A stretch of 64,000 nt of DNA. It comes from Castellaniella hirudinis_A. GTDB taxonomy: Bacteria > Pseudomonadota > Gammaproteobacteria > Burkholderiales > Burkholderiaceae_B. The notes under the pieces were generated by a model, which was not told the origin of the DNA, did not search any database, and worked only from the letters and a program-made list of their open reading frames with translations. Below, in pieces: positions 1 to 8,243 of this stretch (positions are counted from its first letter, which is position 1; every line of letters starts with the position of its first letter). A program made the position numbers and the translations under genes. The stretch is from assembly GCF_047468865.1 (NCBI RefSeq), contig NZ_JBLGTV010000012.1, forward strand, positions 43,016-107,015. The letters run 5' to 3'.

Positions 1-11
1 CGCCCTGGGCA

Positions 12-962
12 TCACCCCGCCTTTTGCTGATCCAGTTTCTGCTGCAAAGCATCCAGCGGCAGTGCCCCGTTGACGCGGCTGCCGTCGGCGAAAAACAAGG
101 CCGGCGTGCCGCGCACATTCAGCTGCCGCCCCAGGGCCAGGTTGTCCTGGATAGGCGTGGCGCAATCGGCGGCGGCGGGCAGCTGGCCCCGAACCATCCA
201 GTTTTTCCAGGTGGCGGCCGGGTCTTGCGCACACCAGATATCGCGGGCCTTGGTGCTGGAATCCGGCGACAGGATGGGATACAAGAAGGTGTATACCGTC
301 ACGTCGTCGATGTTTTCCAGGGTCTGGTGCAGTTGCTTGCAATAGCCGCAATTGGGGTCTTCAAACACCGCCATCTGGCGCGCGCCGGTGCCTTTGACCT
401 GACGGATGGCGCGATCCAGCGGCAGGCTGTCGAAAGCCACCTGCTGCAGGATTTCCAGGCGTTCGGCGGTCAGGTCGCGGCGCGCTTTGGCGTCGATCAG
501 GGCGCCTTGCAGCACATAATCCACCTGGGCATCGGTATAGACCAGATCCAAGCCCACCTGCACTTCGAAAATCCCCGCCATCGGGGTCAGGCGCACGGCG
601 TCCACCTGAATCCCGGGAAAGCGCTGGGCAAAGGCCTGGCCGATGGCCCGGGCCTGTTCGGGCGGCGGCGTGGTGGCGGCCAATACCCGGGCATCGGGCG
701 CGGCGGCGGGGTCGGTCGCCGCAGGGGATTGGCCCACTGCAGGGGACTGGCCCGCCGCAACAGCGGGCGCGGTGCCGACGACCCGGGCGTCGGACGCCCC
801 GGCGGCGGCTGTCGGCCCGGCGGCCTGGGCAGCGGCCGGGCTGGACGCCGCGGGCGCGGCCTGGACTGCCTGGGGGGCGGCGTCCCCCGACGGGGCGGCC
901 AGGGCCGCGCCCGATAAACCGGCCCCCAGCATCAAGACGGCGGCAGATGATTTCAGTTTCAT
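12..962 (-). CDS. dsbC: DsbC-type thiol:disulfide interchange protein
   Basis: Periplasmic disulfide isomerase of the DsbC/DsbG family, which reshuffles wrong disulfides in exported proteins. The 316-residue product starts with a signal peptide. A long Ala/Pro-rich low-complexity linker (about residues 22-95) follows, then the N-terminal dimerisation domain, then a thioredoxin-like domain with the catalytic CGYC motif (NCGYCKQLH, about residue 205) and the cis-Pro loop (RGTPALFF). The linker makes it longer than typical DsbC (about 235 aa). It starts 4 nt after the stop of the UbiH-like gene, so it is probably the last gene of mltA-ubiH-dsbC. DsbG is the alternative, but CGYC favours DsbC. 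Confidence 0.9.
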   Translation of the reverse strand: MKLKSSAAVLMLGAGLSGAALAAPSGDAAPQAVQAAPAASSPAAAQAAGPTAAAGASDARVVGTAPAVAAGQSPAVGQSPAATDPAAAPDARVLAATTPPPEQARAIGQAFAQRFPGIQVDAVRLTPMAGIFEVQVGLDLVYTDAQVDYVLQGALIDAKARRDLTAERLEILQQVAFDSLPLDRAIRQVKGTGARQMAVFEDPNCGYCKQLHQTLENIDDVTVYTFLYPILSPDSSTKARDIWCAQDPAATWKNWMVRGQLPAAADCATPIQDNLALGRQLNVRGTPALFFADGSRVNGALPLDALQQKLDQQKAG

Positions 963-966
963 GGTT

Positions 967-2151
967 TCAGTTTCTCGCGGCGGCGCGGATGAGTTGGCGT
1001 TTGATCAATGGTAACTGATCCGCCACCAGCATGCCTTGGTTGCGTGCCCAGGCCAGCGGCGCGCACGACGTGCCGAACAATCGGTGCAGGCCGTGGGTGA
1101 CCAGACCCATGGCCAGCACCGGCTCGGCCCGGCGGCGGCGGTAGCGGGCCAGCAGGCGCATGTCGCCCAAGGGGCGGTGGGGCGCCCGGGCGGCCAGCAC
1201 CCGCAGCAGCACCTCGACATCGCCCAGGCCCAGGTTAAGCCCCTGGCCGGCCAGGGGATGCACCCGGTGCGCGGCATCGCCCACCAGGACGACGCCGGGG
1301 GCCGCCATGGCGCTGCGTTCCAGCGTCAGGGGGAAGCCCTGGGGCGCGGTGCGCAGGCGCAAATCCCCCAGCCGCCCCCCGGTAATGGCCCGGGCGTGGC
1401 CGGCAAACCAGGCTTGGGCCTCGTCGGCCGGCATCGCCAGCCATCGGCGTGCCTGGGTTTCGGGCATGGACCACACCAATGAGGCCTGCGGGCCATCGGC
1501 CGTATCGGGCATGGGCAGCAGGGCGAATACGCTGTCGCCGGTAAACCACTGGCAGGCATAGCGCTGGTGCGGGCGGCCGATGTCCAAGTGCGCCACCACG
1601 CCCATGTCGCCGTAAGGCGTGTAATCATGGTGGATGCCCGCCGCCTGGCGCACAGGAGAGCGCGCGCCATCGGCCCCCACCAACAGCAGCGCCTGCCACT
1701 GCCGCCCCTGCCGGGTCGTGATGCGCACCCCGTCCGCCGCGTGGTGATCCAGGCGGTCGAAGTGGTCTTCGTGCCAGGCCAGCCCCATCACTTGCACGGC
1801 CTGCTGCAGGGCGCGCTCGATTTCGCCCGACTCAACGATCCAGGCCAGCGTGTCGCGGGCATCCTGCCAGGCGGACAAGTCCAGCAGCCCTTGGGCGTCC
1901 CCGTGGATTTCCATGGTCTCCACGGGGGTGACGCGACGCATATCCACCAGCCGCCAAGCGCCCAAACGATCCAGCAACGCCTGGCTGGCCGCCGAAATGG
2001 CATACACCCGGGGATGGTAGTCGTCCGCCGAGCGCGCCGCCGGCGCCTGGCGCGGCCCCAGCAAGGCCACCGGCAGACCCGCCCGCGACAGCCCCAGGGC
2101 GCAGGCCAAGCCGGCGATCCCGGTGCCGCAGACAAAAATAGGATGTTTCAT
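967..2151 (-). CDS. UbiH/UbiF/Coq6-family FAD-dependent monooxygenase
   Basis: Flavoprotein hydroxylase of the ubiquinone-biosynthesis family, which hydroxylates the aromatic ring of ubiquinone precursors. The N-terminal Rossmann motif (VCGTGIAGLACALGLS), a central LVGADGARSPVR (DG motif) and the FAD ribityl-binding VLVGDAAHRVHPLAGQGLNLG are all present. The second Met is chosen as start because GGGAG lies a few bases upstream; a Met four codons earlier is possible. Which ring position it hydroxylates (UbiH, UbiF or UbiI) cannot be read from the sequence. It lies 36 nt downstream of mltA and 4 nt upstream of dsbC on the same strand. Confidence 0.88.
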   Translation of the reverse strand: MKHPIFVCGTGIAGLACALGLSRAGLPVALLGPRQAPAARSADDYHPRVYAISAASQALLDRLGAWRLVDMRRVTPVETMEIHGDAQGLLDLSAWQDARDTLAWIVESGEIERALQQAVQVMGLAWHEDHFDRLDHHAADGVRITTRQGRQWQALLLVGADGARSPVRQAAGIHHDYTPYGDMGVVAHLDIGRPHQRYACQWFTGDSVFALLPMPDTADGPQASLVWSMPETQARRWLAMPADEAQAWFAGHARAITGGRLGDLRLRTAPQGFPLTLERSAMAAPGVVLVGDAAHRVHPLAGQGLNLGLGDVEVLLRVLAARAPHRPLGDMRLLARYRRRRAEPVLAMGLVTHGLHRLFGTSCAPLAWARNQGMLVADQLPLIKRQLIRAAARN

Positions 2152-2187
2152 GGGAGCTCCCAACGAATATGCCGCTTTGCCGATATT

Positions 2188-3453
2188 TTATCTAGCGCTG
2201 GGGGCGCCCGCAGCGGCGGGCCACAGCAGCCACATGCGGCCTGGCTGTTTCATGCGCCCGGCCGACGCCCCGGCCGCGTCGCCGGTGCCCCAGTAGTAAT
2301 CCGCCCGCGCCGCGCCGCGAATGGCCGCGCCGGTGTCCTGGGCGAACACCAGGCGCTGCAGCGGCGCGCCGCCGGGCTGCCGGGTGTCCAGCCACAGCGG
2401 CGTCCCCAGCGGCACGAACTGGGGGTCGACGGCCACGGCCCGCTGGGCCATCAAGGGAATACCGTAAGCCCCGCGTGGGCCGAGCTCTGGATCCACAATG
2501 GCTTCGGCCCGGAAAAACACCATGGCCGGGTTGACGTTCAACAGCGTCTGCACGCGGTCGGGATGATTGCGCGCCCATTGTTTGATGTTTTGCATGGAAG
2601 TCTGGGCCAGCGGCATTTCGCCCTGGCGCGCCAGCCACTGCCCGATGGACGCGTAGGGCTGGCCATTGTGGTCATCGTAGGCCAGGCGCAACACCCCGCC
2701 ATCGGGCAGCACGGCCCGGCCCGACCCCTGGATCTGCAGGAAAAACGCCTCGACGGGGTCGCTGGCCCAGACAATCGCCGGCGGCTGGCGGGCCGGATCG
2801 GCGGCAATCTGGGCCCGGGTATCGTAGGGCACCACGCGCCGCCCCGCCAGCTTGCCGCGCACCCGCTTGCCGGCCAGTTCGGGATAGAGCGCCCCCAGAT
2901 CGACCACCAGCAAGTCCGGCGGCGTGGCGTACAGCGGCCACTGATAATCGCCCCCCCGGGCGCGCGCCGCATGGATCAGGGGTTCGTAATAGCCAGTGAC
3001 CGTATTGCTGGCCGCCTGGCCGGGGGCCTGATCCAGCCGCCAGGGCTTGAGCATCGCCTGCAGAAACTGGCGCACGGGCTGGCCCGACGCCTGCGGCCCC
3101 AGGCCGGACTGGAGCGCCGCCTGGCACACCGGTTGCCAGACCCGGGGGGCCGCCCGGGCGGGCAAGGCCAAAGACCCCGACACCGGCCGCATCAGCCCCT
3201 TGCAGTTGTTCAGCAAGGCTTTCCAGACGTGGGACAGATCATCGTCCGCCCAGCCCGGCAACTGCGACCAGGCCGCCGGCGCATAGTGGCCTTTCAGGGG
3301 GCGCGCCGGGGTTTCGGGCAGGGCCGACAAGGCCGGCACCACCAGCGGCTGATCCACCGCCGGGGCCGCCTCGGGGGCAGCAGGCTCATCGGGGATCGAG
3401 GCACATGCGCTCAACAGGGCCAAGACGGCCGCAGACCAGTACAGTTTTTTCAT
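2188..3453 (-). CDS. mltA: Membrane-bound lytic murein transglycosylase A
   Basis: Outer-membrane lipoprotein that cleaves the MurNAc-GlcNAc bond of peptidoglycan to give 1,6-anhydro products. The N-terminal lipobox LALLSAC places the lipidated Cys near residue 16. The MltA domain (GYYEPLIHAARARGG, then VPYDTRAQI) is followed by the 3D domain (LVFAQDTGAAIRG, ADYYWGTGDAAG), which carries the catalytic Asp. At 421 aa it is slightly longer than E. coli MltA, with a Pro/Ala-rich linker after the lipobox. It is divergent from rpe across about 165 nt and leads the mltA-ubiH-dsbC run. Confidence 0.92.
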   Translation of the reverse strand: MKKLYWSAAVLALLSACASIPDEPAAPEAAPAVDQPLVVPALSALPETPARPLKGHYAPAAWSQLPGWADDDLSHVWKALLNNCKGLMRPVSGSLALPARAAPRVWQPVCQAALQSGLGPQASGQPVRQFLQAMLKPWRLDQAPGQAASNTVTGYYEPLIHAARARGGDYQWPLYATPPDLLVVDLGALYPELAGKRVRGKLAGRRVVPYDTRAQIAADPARQPPAIVWASDPVEAFFLQIQGSGRAVLPDGGVLRLAYDDHNGQPYASIGQWLARQGEMPLAQTSMQNIKQWARNHPDRVQTLLNVNPAMVFFRAEAIVDPELGPRGAYGIPLMAQRAVAVDPQFVPLGTPLWLDTRQPGGAPLQRLVFAQDTGAAIRGAARADYYWGTGDAAGASAGRMKQPGRMWLLWPAAAGAPSAR

Positions 3454-3617
3454 CCGGGACCAGCTGAATTAAAATAGCGGAAATCAGGAACACGCGGATA
3501 GCCAAGCCCACAGGCGCGGCGATACGCCAACGCCGCGCCGGCATCCCTGAACCCGTCATCATGACACATCCGCCGCGCGCCTTGCTAAATTCTTCACGTC
3601 CAACCCTCGCCCCCGCC

Positions 3618-4325
3618 ATGACCGCCCCCCTGCCCGCCGCCCGTATCGCCCCCAGCCTGCTGTCCGCCGACTTCGCCCGCCTGGGCGAAGAAACCACCGC
3701 CGTGATCGCCGCCGGGGCGGACTGGATTCATTTCGACGTCATGGACAACCACTTCGTGCCCAACCTGACGATGGGCCCCATGGTCTGCGCCGCCTTGCGT
3801 CCCCACACCCAGGCGCCCATCGACGTGCACCTGATGGTCGAACCCGTCGACGCCCTGATCCCCGCCTTTGCCCAGGCCGGGGCCAACATCATCAGTTTCC
3901 ACCCCGAAGCCTCGCGCCACGTGGATCGCACCCTGGCCCTGATCCGCGACCACGGCTGCCAGGCCGGGCTGGTCTTCAACCCGGCCACCCCGCTGCATTG
4001 GATGGATCATCTGATGGATCGCCTGGATCTGGTCTTGCTGATGTCGGTCAACCCCGGCTTTGGCGGACAGTCGTTTATTCCCCACACCCTGGAAAAACTG
4101 GCCCAGGCCCGCGCCCGCATCGACGCCTGGCAAGCCCGGGGCGGCCAGCCCATCGCCCTGGAAGTCGATGGCGGGGTCAAAGCCGACAACATCGCCGATA
4201 TCCGCGCCGCCGGGGCGGATGCTTTCGTGGCGGGATCGGCCATTTTCGGCCAACCGGACTACACCCGGGTCATCGCGGCGCTGCGCCAGGGCATCGCCCA
4301 AGGGGATGCCCGCCGCGCCCCCTGA
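3618..4325 (+). CDS. rpe: Ribulose-phosphate 3-epimerase
   Basis: Interconverts ribulose-5-phosphate and xylulose-5-phosphate in the pentose phosphate pathway. The 235-residue TIM barrel opens with IAPSLLSADFARLGEE and shows the metal-binding HFDVMDNHFVPN, DVHLMV, MSVNPGFGGQ and EVDGGV segments. The Met at 3618 is used rather than an upstream in-frame Met because the conserved family start begins within ten residues of it. It is followed 59 nt later by gph, an order (rpe-gph-trpE) common in Bordetella-like genomes. Confidence 0.95.
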   Translation: MTAPLPAARIAPSLLSADFARLGEETTAVIAAGADWIHFDVMDNHFVPNLTMGPMVCAALRPHTQAPIDVHLMVEPVDALIPAFAQAGANIISFHPEASRHVDRTLALIRDHGCQAGLVFNPATPLHWMDHLMDRLDLVLLMSVNPGFGGQSFIPHTLEKLAQARARIDAWQARGGQPIALEVDGGVKADNIADIRAAGADAFVAGSAIFGQPDYTRVIAALRQGIAQGDARRAP

Positions 4326-4384
4326 CGCGCCGCCGCCCCCCAACGTGATACGATAGGCCGCCTCGTTTTCTGGTTTAGCCAAAC

Positions 4385-5077
4385 ATGCAGTTCTCTGGAA
4401 TCCTGTTCGATCTGGACGGCACGCTGGTGCACACCATCCCGGATCTTGCGGCGGCCGCCAACGCCATGCGGCTGGACATGGGTCTGTCCGTCCTGCCGGA
4501 AGACTTGGTCGCCACCTTCGTCGGCAAGGGGGTCGAACAGCTGGTGATGCGCACCCTGGGCCACGAAGGCCCGGCGCCCAACATCGACTCGGTCATGCGC
4601 GGGCTGGCCCGTTTCCAGGATCATTACCGCGGCCTGAACGGCCGCTACAGCCAGCTGTACCCCGGCGTCGTCGGCGGCCTGCAGGCCTTCCGCGACCAAG
4701 GCGCGCGCCTGGCGGTGGTCACCAACAAAGGCACGGCCTTCACCGCCCCGTTGCTGCAGCACATGGGCTTGGCCAGCTTTTTCGACGCCGTCGTGTGCGG
4801 CGACACCTGCGAGCGCAAGAAACCCGACCCGCTGCCCCTGTTCCATGCCTGTGACCTGCTGGGCATCCGCCCGGCGCAGGCCTTGTTCATCGGGGATTCG
4901 ATCAACGACGCGCAAGCCGCCCAGGCCGCCGGCATCCCCATACTGGCGGTGCCCTACGGCTACAACGAAGGCCAGCCCGTGCAAAGCCTGCAGGTGGATG
5001 CTATAGTGGACAGCATTCTGGATGCAGCCCGGTGGGCGGCCCACAGACACACAAAAACGCACACACAAGCCACATGA
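4385..5077 (+). CDS. gph: Phosphoglycolate phosphatase (HAD family)
   Basis: HAD-superfamily phosphatase that removes 2-phosphoglycolate. HAD motif I is DLDGTLVHT near the start, motif II lies in VVTNKGTA, the motif III Lys is in CERKKPDPLP, and motif IV is FIGDSINDAQAA. At 230 aa it has normal Gph length. Its TGA stop overlaps the ATG of the following Trp-rich leader peptide as ATGA, which ties gph translation to trpE attenuation. A weak TATAGT -10-like sequence (5002-5007) lies inside the gene and might serve a trp promoter. Confidence 0.92.
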   Translation: MQFSGILFDLDGTLVHTIPDLAAAANAMRLDMGLSVLPEDLVATFVGKGVEQLVMRTLGHEGPAPNIDSVMRGLARFQDHYRGLNGRYSQLYPGVVGGLQAFRDQGARLAVVTNKGTAFTAPLLQHMGLASFFDAVVCGDTCERKKPDPLPLFHACDLLGIRPAQALFIGDSINDAQAAQAAGIPILAVPYGYNEGQPVQSLQVDAIVDSILDAARWAAHRHTKTHTQAT

Positions 5078-5145
5078 CTTCCATTTGCTATTACCCGATC
5101 GCCGCCCGCGCCACTTGGCGCTGGTGGCGCTGGCGTTCCGGGTAA
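5074..5145 (+). CDS. trpL: trpE leader peptide with four Trp codons
   Basis: A 23-codon ORF overlapping the gph stop as ATGA. It carries the run TWRWWRWR, with Trp at residues 15, 17, 18 and 20, and ends in TAA 118 bases before trpE. Four Trp codons among six residues is very unlikely by chance and marks an attenuator leader peptide whose stalled ribosome senses charged tRNA-Trp. No good Shine-Dalgarno is visible, so translation is probably coupled to gph termination. A Rho-independent terminator follows at 5196-5225. Confidence 0.88.
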   Translation: MTSICYYPIAARATWRWWRWRSG

Positions 5146-5225
5146 TGGCTTCCCGGCGCGCGTGGCCCCTGCCGCCGCGCCGCCTTGCATGCACCGCCCG
5201 GGCTTTGTATTGGCCGGGCTTTTTT
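5087..5225 (+). promoter_or_regulatory. trpE transcription attenuator
   Basis: Several mutually exclusive pairings can be drawn by eye. An 11-bp stem (5087-5097 with 5139-5149, one G-U) encloses the Trp codons. CCGGG at the leader stop (5138-5142) can pair with CCCGG at 5152-5156. CCGGGT (5138-5143) can instead pair with the terminator 5' arm GCCCGG (5196-5201). The terminator itself pairs 5196-5201 with 5214-5219. Competing folds plus a Trp-rich peptide define an attenuator. Which pairing is the true antiterminator is not settled by inspection. Confidence 0.75.
5196..5225 (+). terminator. Rho-independent attenuator terminator before trpE
   Basis: GCCCGG pairs with CCGGGC across a 12-nt loop and is followed at once by six T residues. 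It lies between the Trp leader peptide and trpE, as expected for the terminator arm of an attenuator. Confidence 0.8.
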
Positions 5226-5262
5226 CTGTCCCGGCCCCCTGTAACCCCCTCTTGCTACCGCC

Positions 5263-6783
5263 ATGACAGAAATCGAATTCAACGCACTGGCCGCCCAAGG
5301 CTATAACCGCATTCCTTTGATCGCGGAAACCTACGCCGACCTGGACACCCCGCTGGCCATTTATCTGAAACTGGCCCACGCCGGCCCCGAAGCCGGGCGC
5401 AACAGCTGCCTGCTGGAATCCGTGGTGGGGGGCGAACGCTTCGGGCGCTATTCCTTCATCGGCTTGCCCGCCAAGACCTTGATCCGCGCCACCGGCAGCG
5501 TCACCGAAGTCGTGCGCCAGGGCCAGGTGGTGGAAACCCACCACGGCGACCCGCTGTCTTTCATCGAAGCCTTCCAGCAGCGCTTCAAAGTCGCGCTGCG
5601 CCCCGGCATGCCGCGTTTCGCCGGCGGCCTGGCGGGATATTTCGGCTACGACACGGTGCGCCACATCGAGCCCCGCCTGGGGCCGTGCGTCAAACCCCGT
5701 CCCGTGGGCCAGCAGCCGGGCACGCCGGACATCATGCTGCTGCAGGTGGACGAACTGGTCATCGTGGATAACCTGGCCGGGCGCACCTACCTGATCGTCT
5801 ACGCCGACCCGGCCCAGCCAGAGGCCTACGCACTGGGTCGCCGCCGCCTGCGCGCCCTGCGCGAAAAACTGCGCACCCCGGTGGTCATCCCCTATGCCTA
5901 CGCCAGCATGCAGACCCCCACCGAGCGCGACTTCAAGAAAGAAGACTACCTGGCCGCCGTGCTGAAGGCCAAAGAATACATCGCGGCCGGCGACCTGATG
6001 CAGGTGCAGGTGGGCCAGGTGATCGCCAAGCCCTTCCGCGACTCGCCCCTGTCCCTGTACCGGGCGCTGCGCTCGCTCAACCCATCGCCCTACATGTACT
6101 ACTGGAACTTCGACAGCTTCCATGTGGTGGGGGCCTCGCCCGAAATCCTGGTGCGCCAGGATCGTGAAACCGTGGACGGCGAAACGCGGGAAATGGTCAC
6201 CATCCGCCCCCTGGCCGGCACGCGCAAGCGCGGCACCACCCAGGACGAAGACCTGCGCCTGGAACAAGAACTCCTGGCCGACCCCAAAGAGCGCGCCGAA
6301 CACGTCATGCTGATCGACCTGGCCCGCAACGACATCGGCCGGGTGGCCAAGACCGGCACGGTCGAAGTCACCGACACCATGACCATCGAGCGCTATTCGC
6401 ACGTCATGCACCTGGTCTCCAACGTGCGCGGCGAACTGCGGGACGGCATGGGCAACCTGGACGTCCTGCGCGCCACCTTCCCGGCGGGCACCCTGACCGG
6501 CGCGCCCAAAGTGCGCGCCATGGAAATCATCGACGAACTGGAGCCCGTGCAGCGCGGCATCTACGGCGGCGCGGCCGGATACATGAGCTACGGCGGCGAA
6601 ATGGACATGGCCATCGCCATCCGCACCGGGATCATCCGCGATGGCATGCTGTACGTGCAGGCCGCCGCCGGCATCGTGGCCGATTCCGACCCCGAAAAAG
6701 AATGGCAGGAAACCGAGGCCAAGGCCCGCGCCCTGCTGCGGGCGGCCGAGCAAGTCCAATTCGGGCTGGACGAGCCGATTTGA
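5263..6783 (+). CDS. trpE: Anthranilate synthase component I
   Basis: Chorismate-binding large subunit that makes anthranilate with the TrpG glutaminase. The 506-residue protein has the N-terminal domain with the feedback Trp-binding segment (LLESVVGGERFGRYSF) and a chorismate-binding domain with NPSPYMYYW, IRPLAGTRKRG, LIDLARNDIGRV and FPAGTLTGAPKVRAMEII. In many relatives trpG, trpD and trpC follow directly. Here trpE is followed by a terminator and exopolysaccharide genes, and trpG lies 50.9 kb away in the same orientation. It is controlled by the upstream attenuator. Confidence 0.96.
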   Translation: MTEIEFNALAAQGYNRIPLIAETYADLDTPLAIYLKLAHAGPEAGRNSCLLESVVGGERFGRYSFIGLPAKTLIRATGSVTEVVRQGQVVETHHGDPLSFIEAFQQRFKVALRPGMPRFAGGLAGYFGYDTVRHIEPRLGPCVKPRPVGQQPGTPDIMLLQVDELVIVDNLAGRTYLIVYADPAQPEAYALGRRRLRALREKLRTPVVIPYAYASMQTPTERDFKKEDYLAAVLKAKEYIAAGDLMQVQVGQVIAKPFRDSPLSLYRALRSLNPSPYMYYWNFDSFHVVGASPEILVRQDRETVDGETREMVTIRPLAGTRKRGTTQDEDLRLEQELLADPKERAEHVMLIDLARNDIGRVAKTGTVEVTDTMTIERYSHVMHLVSNVRGELRDGMGNLDVLRATFPAGTLTGAPKVRAMEIIDELEPVQRGIYGGAAGYMSYGGEMDMAIAIRTGIIRDGMLYVQAAAGIVADSDPEKEWQETEAKARALLRAAEQVQFGLDEPI

Positions 6784-6788
6784 AACCC

Positions 6789-6832
6789 CAGGGGGCAGCC
6801 CCTGTTTTTAAACCACGGGGGGCCTGCCCCCG
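6789..6832 (+). terminator. trpE terminator and adjacent hairpin
   Basis: CAGGGG-GCAG-CCCCTG (6789-6804) followed by five T residues is a standard Rho-independent terminator starting 6 nt after the trpE stop. A second hairpin, CGGGGG with CCCCCG (6816-6832), follows without a T run. Together they close the rpe-gph-trpE unit right after trpE. Confidence 0.8.
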
Positions 6833-6862
6833 CGCCTTAATTTTTCAGGAACCCTTCACATC

Positions 6863-8167
6863 GTGCAGGACAGCCGCCCCACCGCCGACCCGGCTTCCCA
6901 TGTCGAAAGACGCCATTCCCGCTGGTACGAAATCGTCCTGTTGAGCGCGCCCTTCCAGGTGCTGGCCGGCCTGGTGGTGGTGCTGCTGCTGCCGGCCATG
7001 GGGGCCTGGGGGGTGGATTTCTGGCGCTACCCCGATGGCCCGCGCGTCAATACCCAGTGGGTGGTGGGGCTGTCGTTCATCCTGATCGTGCTGGTCTTGC
7101 GCCGCCTGTCGGGGTTTTCCGGCGGCGGCGTCATCGCCCACGTGGCGCCGGTGGTCAGCATGGTCTATCTGCTGGCCTTTGCCGGGCTGTTTTTCACCCG
7201 CAGCGACTACTCGCGCCCGGTGCTGCTGTCAGCCTATGTCCTCACCCTGTTCTGGTGCTACACGGGCTATTTCCTGGGCCGCCGGTATCGCAAAGTCAAG
7301 CTGGCCGTGCTGCCCATGGGGCCGGGCATCACCCTGCCCTCGGGCCCCAACCTGGAAATCCGCCCGCTGAACACCCCCGACCTGCACGGGGTGCGCTACG
7401 ACGCCCTGGTGGCCGACCTGCGCAGCCCGGCGATGACCCCGGAATGGGAACGCTTCGTCGCCACCTGCATCCTGGCGCAAATCCCCGTGTTTCACGTGCG
7501 CCAAGTGCAGGAAGGCCTGACCGGCCAGGTGCGGCTGGATCATTTGTCCGAAAACGAAGTCGGCACCCTGCTGCCCTCGCCCCTGTACGTCATGTGCAAG
7601 CGCCTGGTGGACGTGGCGGCGGTGCTGCTGGCCGCCCCCCTGGCCCTGCCCGTCATGGCCCTCACCGCCCTGGCCATCCGGCGCGACAGCCCCGGCCCGG
7701 CGCTGTTCGTGCAAAACCGCGTGGGCCTGGGCAACCACGACTTCAAAATCTACAAATTCCGCAGCATGCGGGTGGATGCCGAATCGGCCGGCGCCCGGCT
7801 GGCCGCCGCGGACGACGACCGCATCACCCGGGTGGGGGCGTTCATCCGCAAGACCCGCCTGGACGAACTGCCCCAGCTGTGGAACGTCCTGAAAGGCGAC
7901 ATGAGTCTGATCGGCCCGCGCCCCGAACAACGCGTTTTCGTGGATCAGTTCGACGCCGAAATCCCGTTCTACATCTACCGCCACGTCGTGCGGCCCGGCA
8001 TCACCGGCTGGGCCCAGGTCATGCAAGGCTACGCCAGCGACGCCGACGCCACCCGCATCAAAATCCAGCACGATTTTTATTACATCAAGCACTTTTCATT
8101 GTGGCTGGATATCCTGATCCTGTTCAAGACCGTGCGCATTGTGCTGACCGGCTGGGGGGCGCGGTAG
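6863..8167 (+). CDS. Polyprenyl-phosphate sugar-1-phosphate transferase (WbaP-like)
   Basis: Starts exopolysaccharide or O-antigen repeat synthesis by moving a sugar-1-phosphate onto undecaprenyl phosphate at the inner membrane. The 434-residue protein has several N-terminal hydrophobic segments (about residues 25-140), a soluble middle region, one more membrane segment near residue 250, and the C-terminal bacterial sugar-transferase domain with KIYKFRSMR, TRLDELPQLWNVLKGDM, SLIGPRPE and RPGITGWAQV. The start is GTG, with AGGA upstream. The sugar substrate cannot be told. It converges with the flippase gene, suggesting a small polysaccharide island. Confidence 0.85.
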   Translation: MQDSRPTADPASHVERRHSRWYEIVLLSAPFQVLAGLVVVLLLPAMGAWGVDFWRYPDGPRVNTQWVVGLSFILIVLVLRRLSGFSGGGVIAHVAPVVSMVYLLAFAGLFFTRSDYSRPVLLSAYVLTLFWCYTGYFLGRRYRKVKLAVLPMGPGITLPSGPNLEIRPLNTPDLHGVRYDALVADLRSPAMTPEWERFVATCILAQIPVFHVRQVQEGLTGQVRLDHLSENEVGTLLPSPLYVMCKRLVDVAAVLLAAPLALPVMALTALAIRRDSPGPALFVQNRVGLGNHDFKIYKFRSMRVDAESAGARLAAADDDRITRVGAFIRKTRLDELPQLWNVLKGDMSLIGPRPEQRVFVDQFDAEIPFYIYRHVVRPGITGWAQVMQGYASDADATRIKIQHDFYYIKHFSLWLDILILFKTVRIVLTGWGAR

Positions 8168-8243
8168 CCCCCCAGCCCGGCCGACCACCACACAGGCCCC
8201 CAGCGGGCGGGCCGCCGGCAACCCCGCCGGAATATCCGGCCAT

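Noticed and set aside
1567..3477. Long plus-strand open frame opposite ubiH-like and mltA genes
   Set aside because: It is Arg/Gln/Pro/His-rich with no domain, and both genes on the minus strand have clear family motifs.
4960..6759. 599-codon minus-strand frame opposite trpE
   Set aside because: It mirrors the codon-position GC bias of trpE, has no recognisable motif, and would overlap the attenuator.
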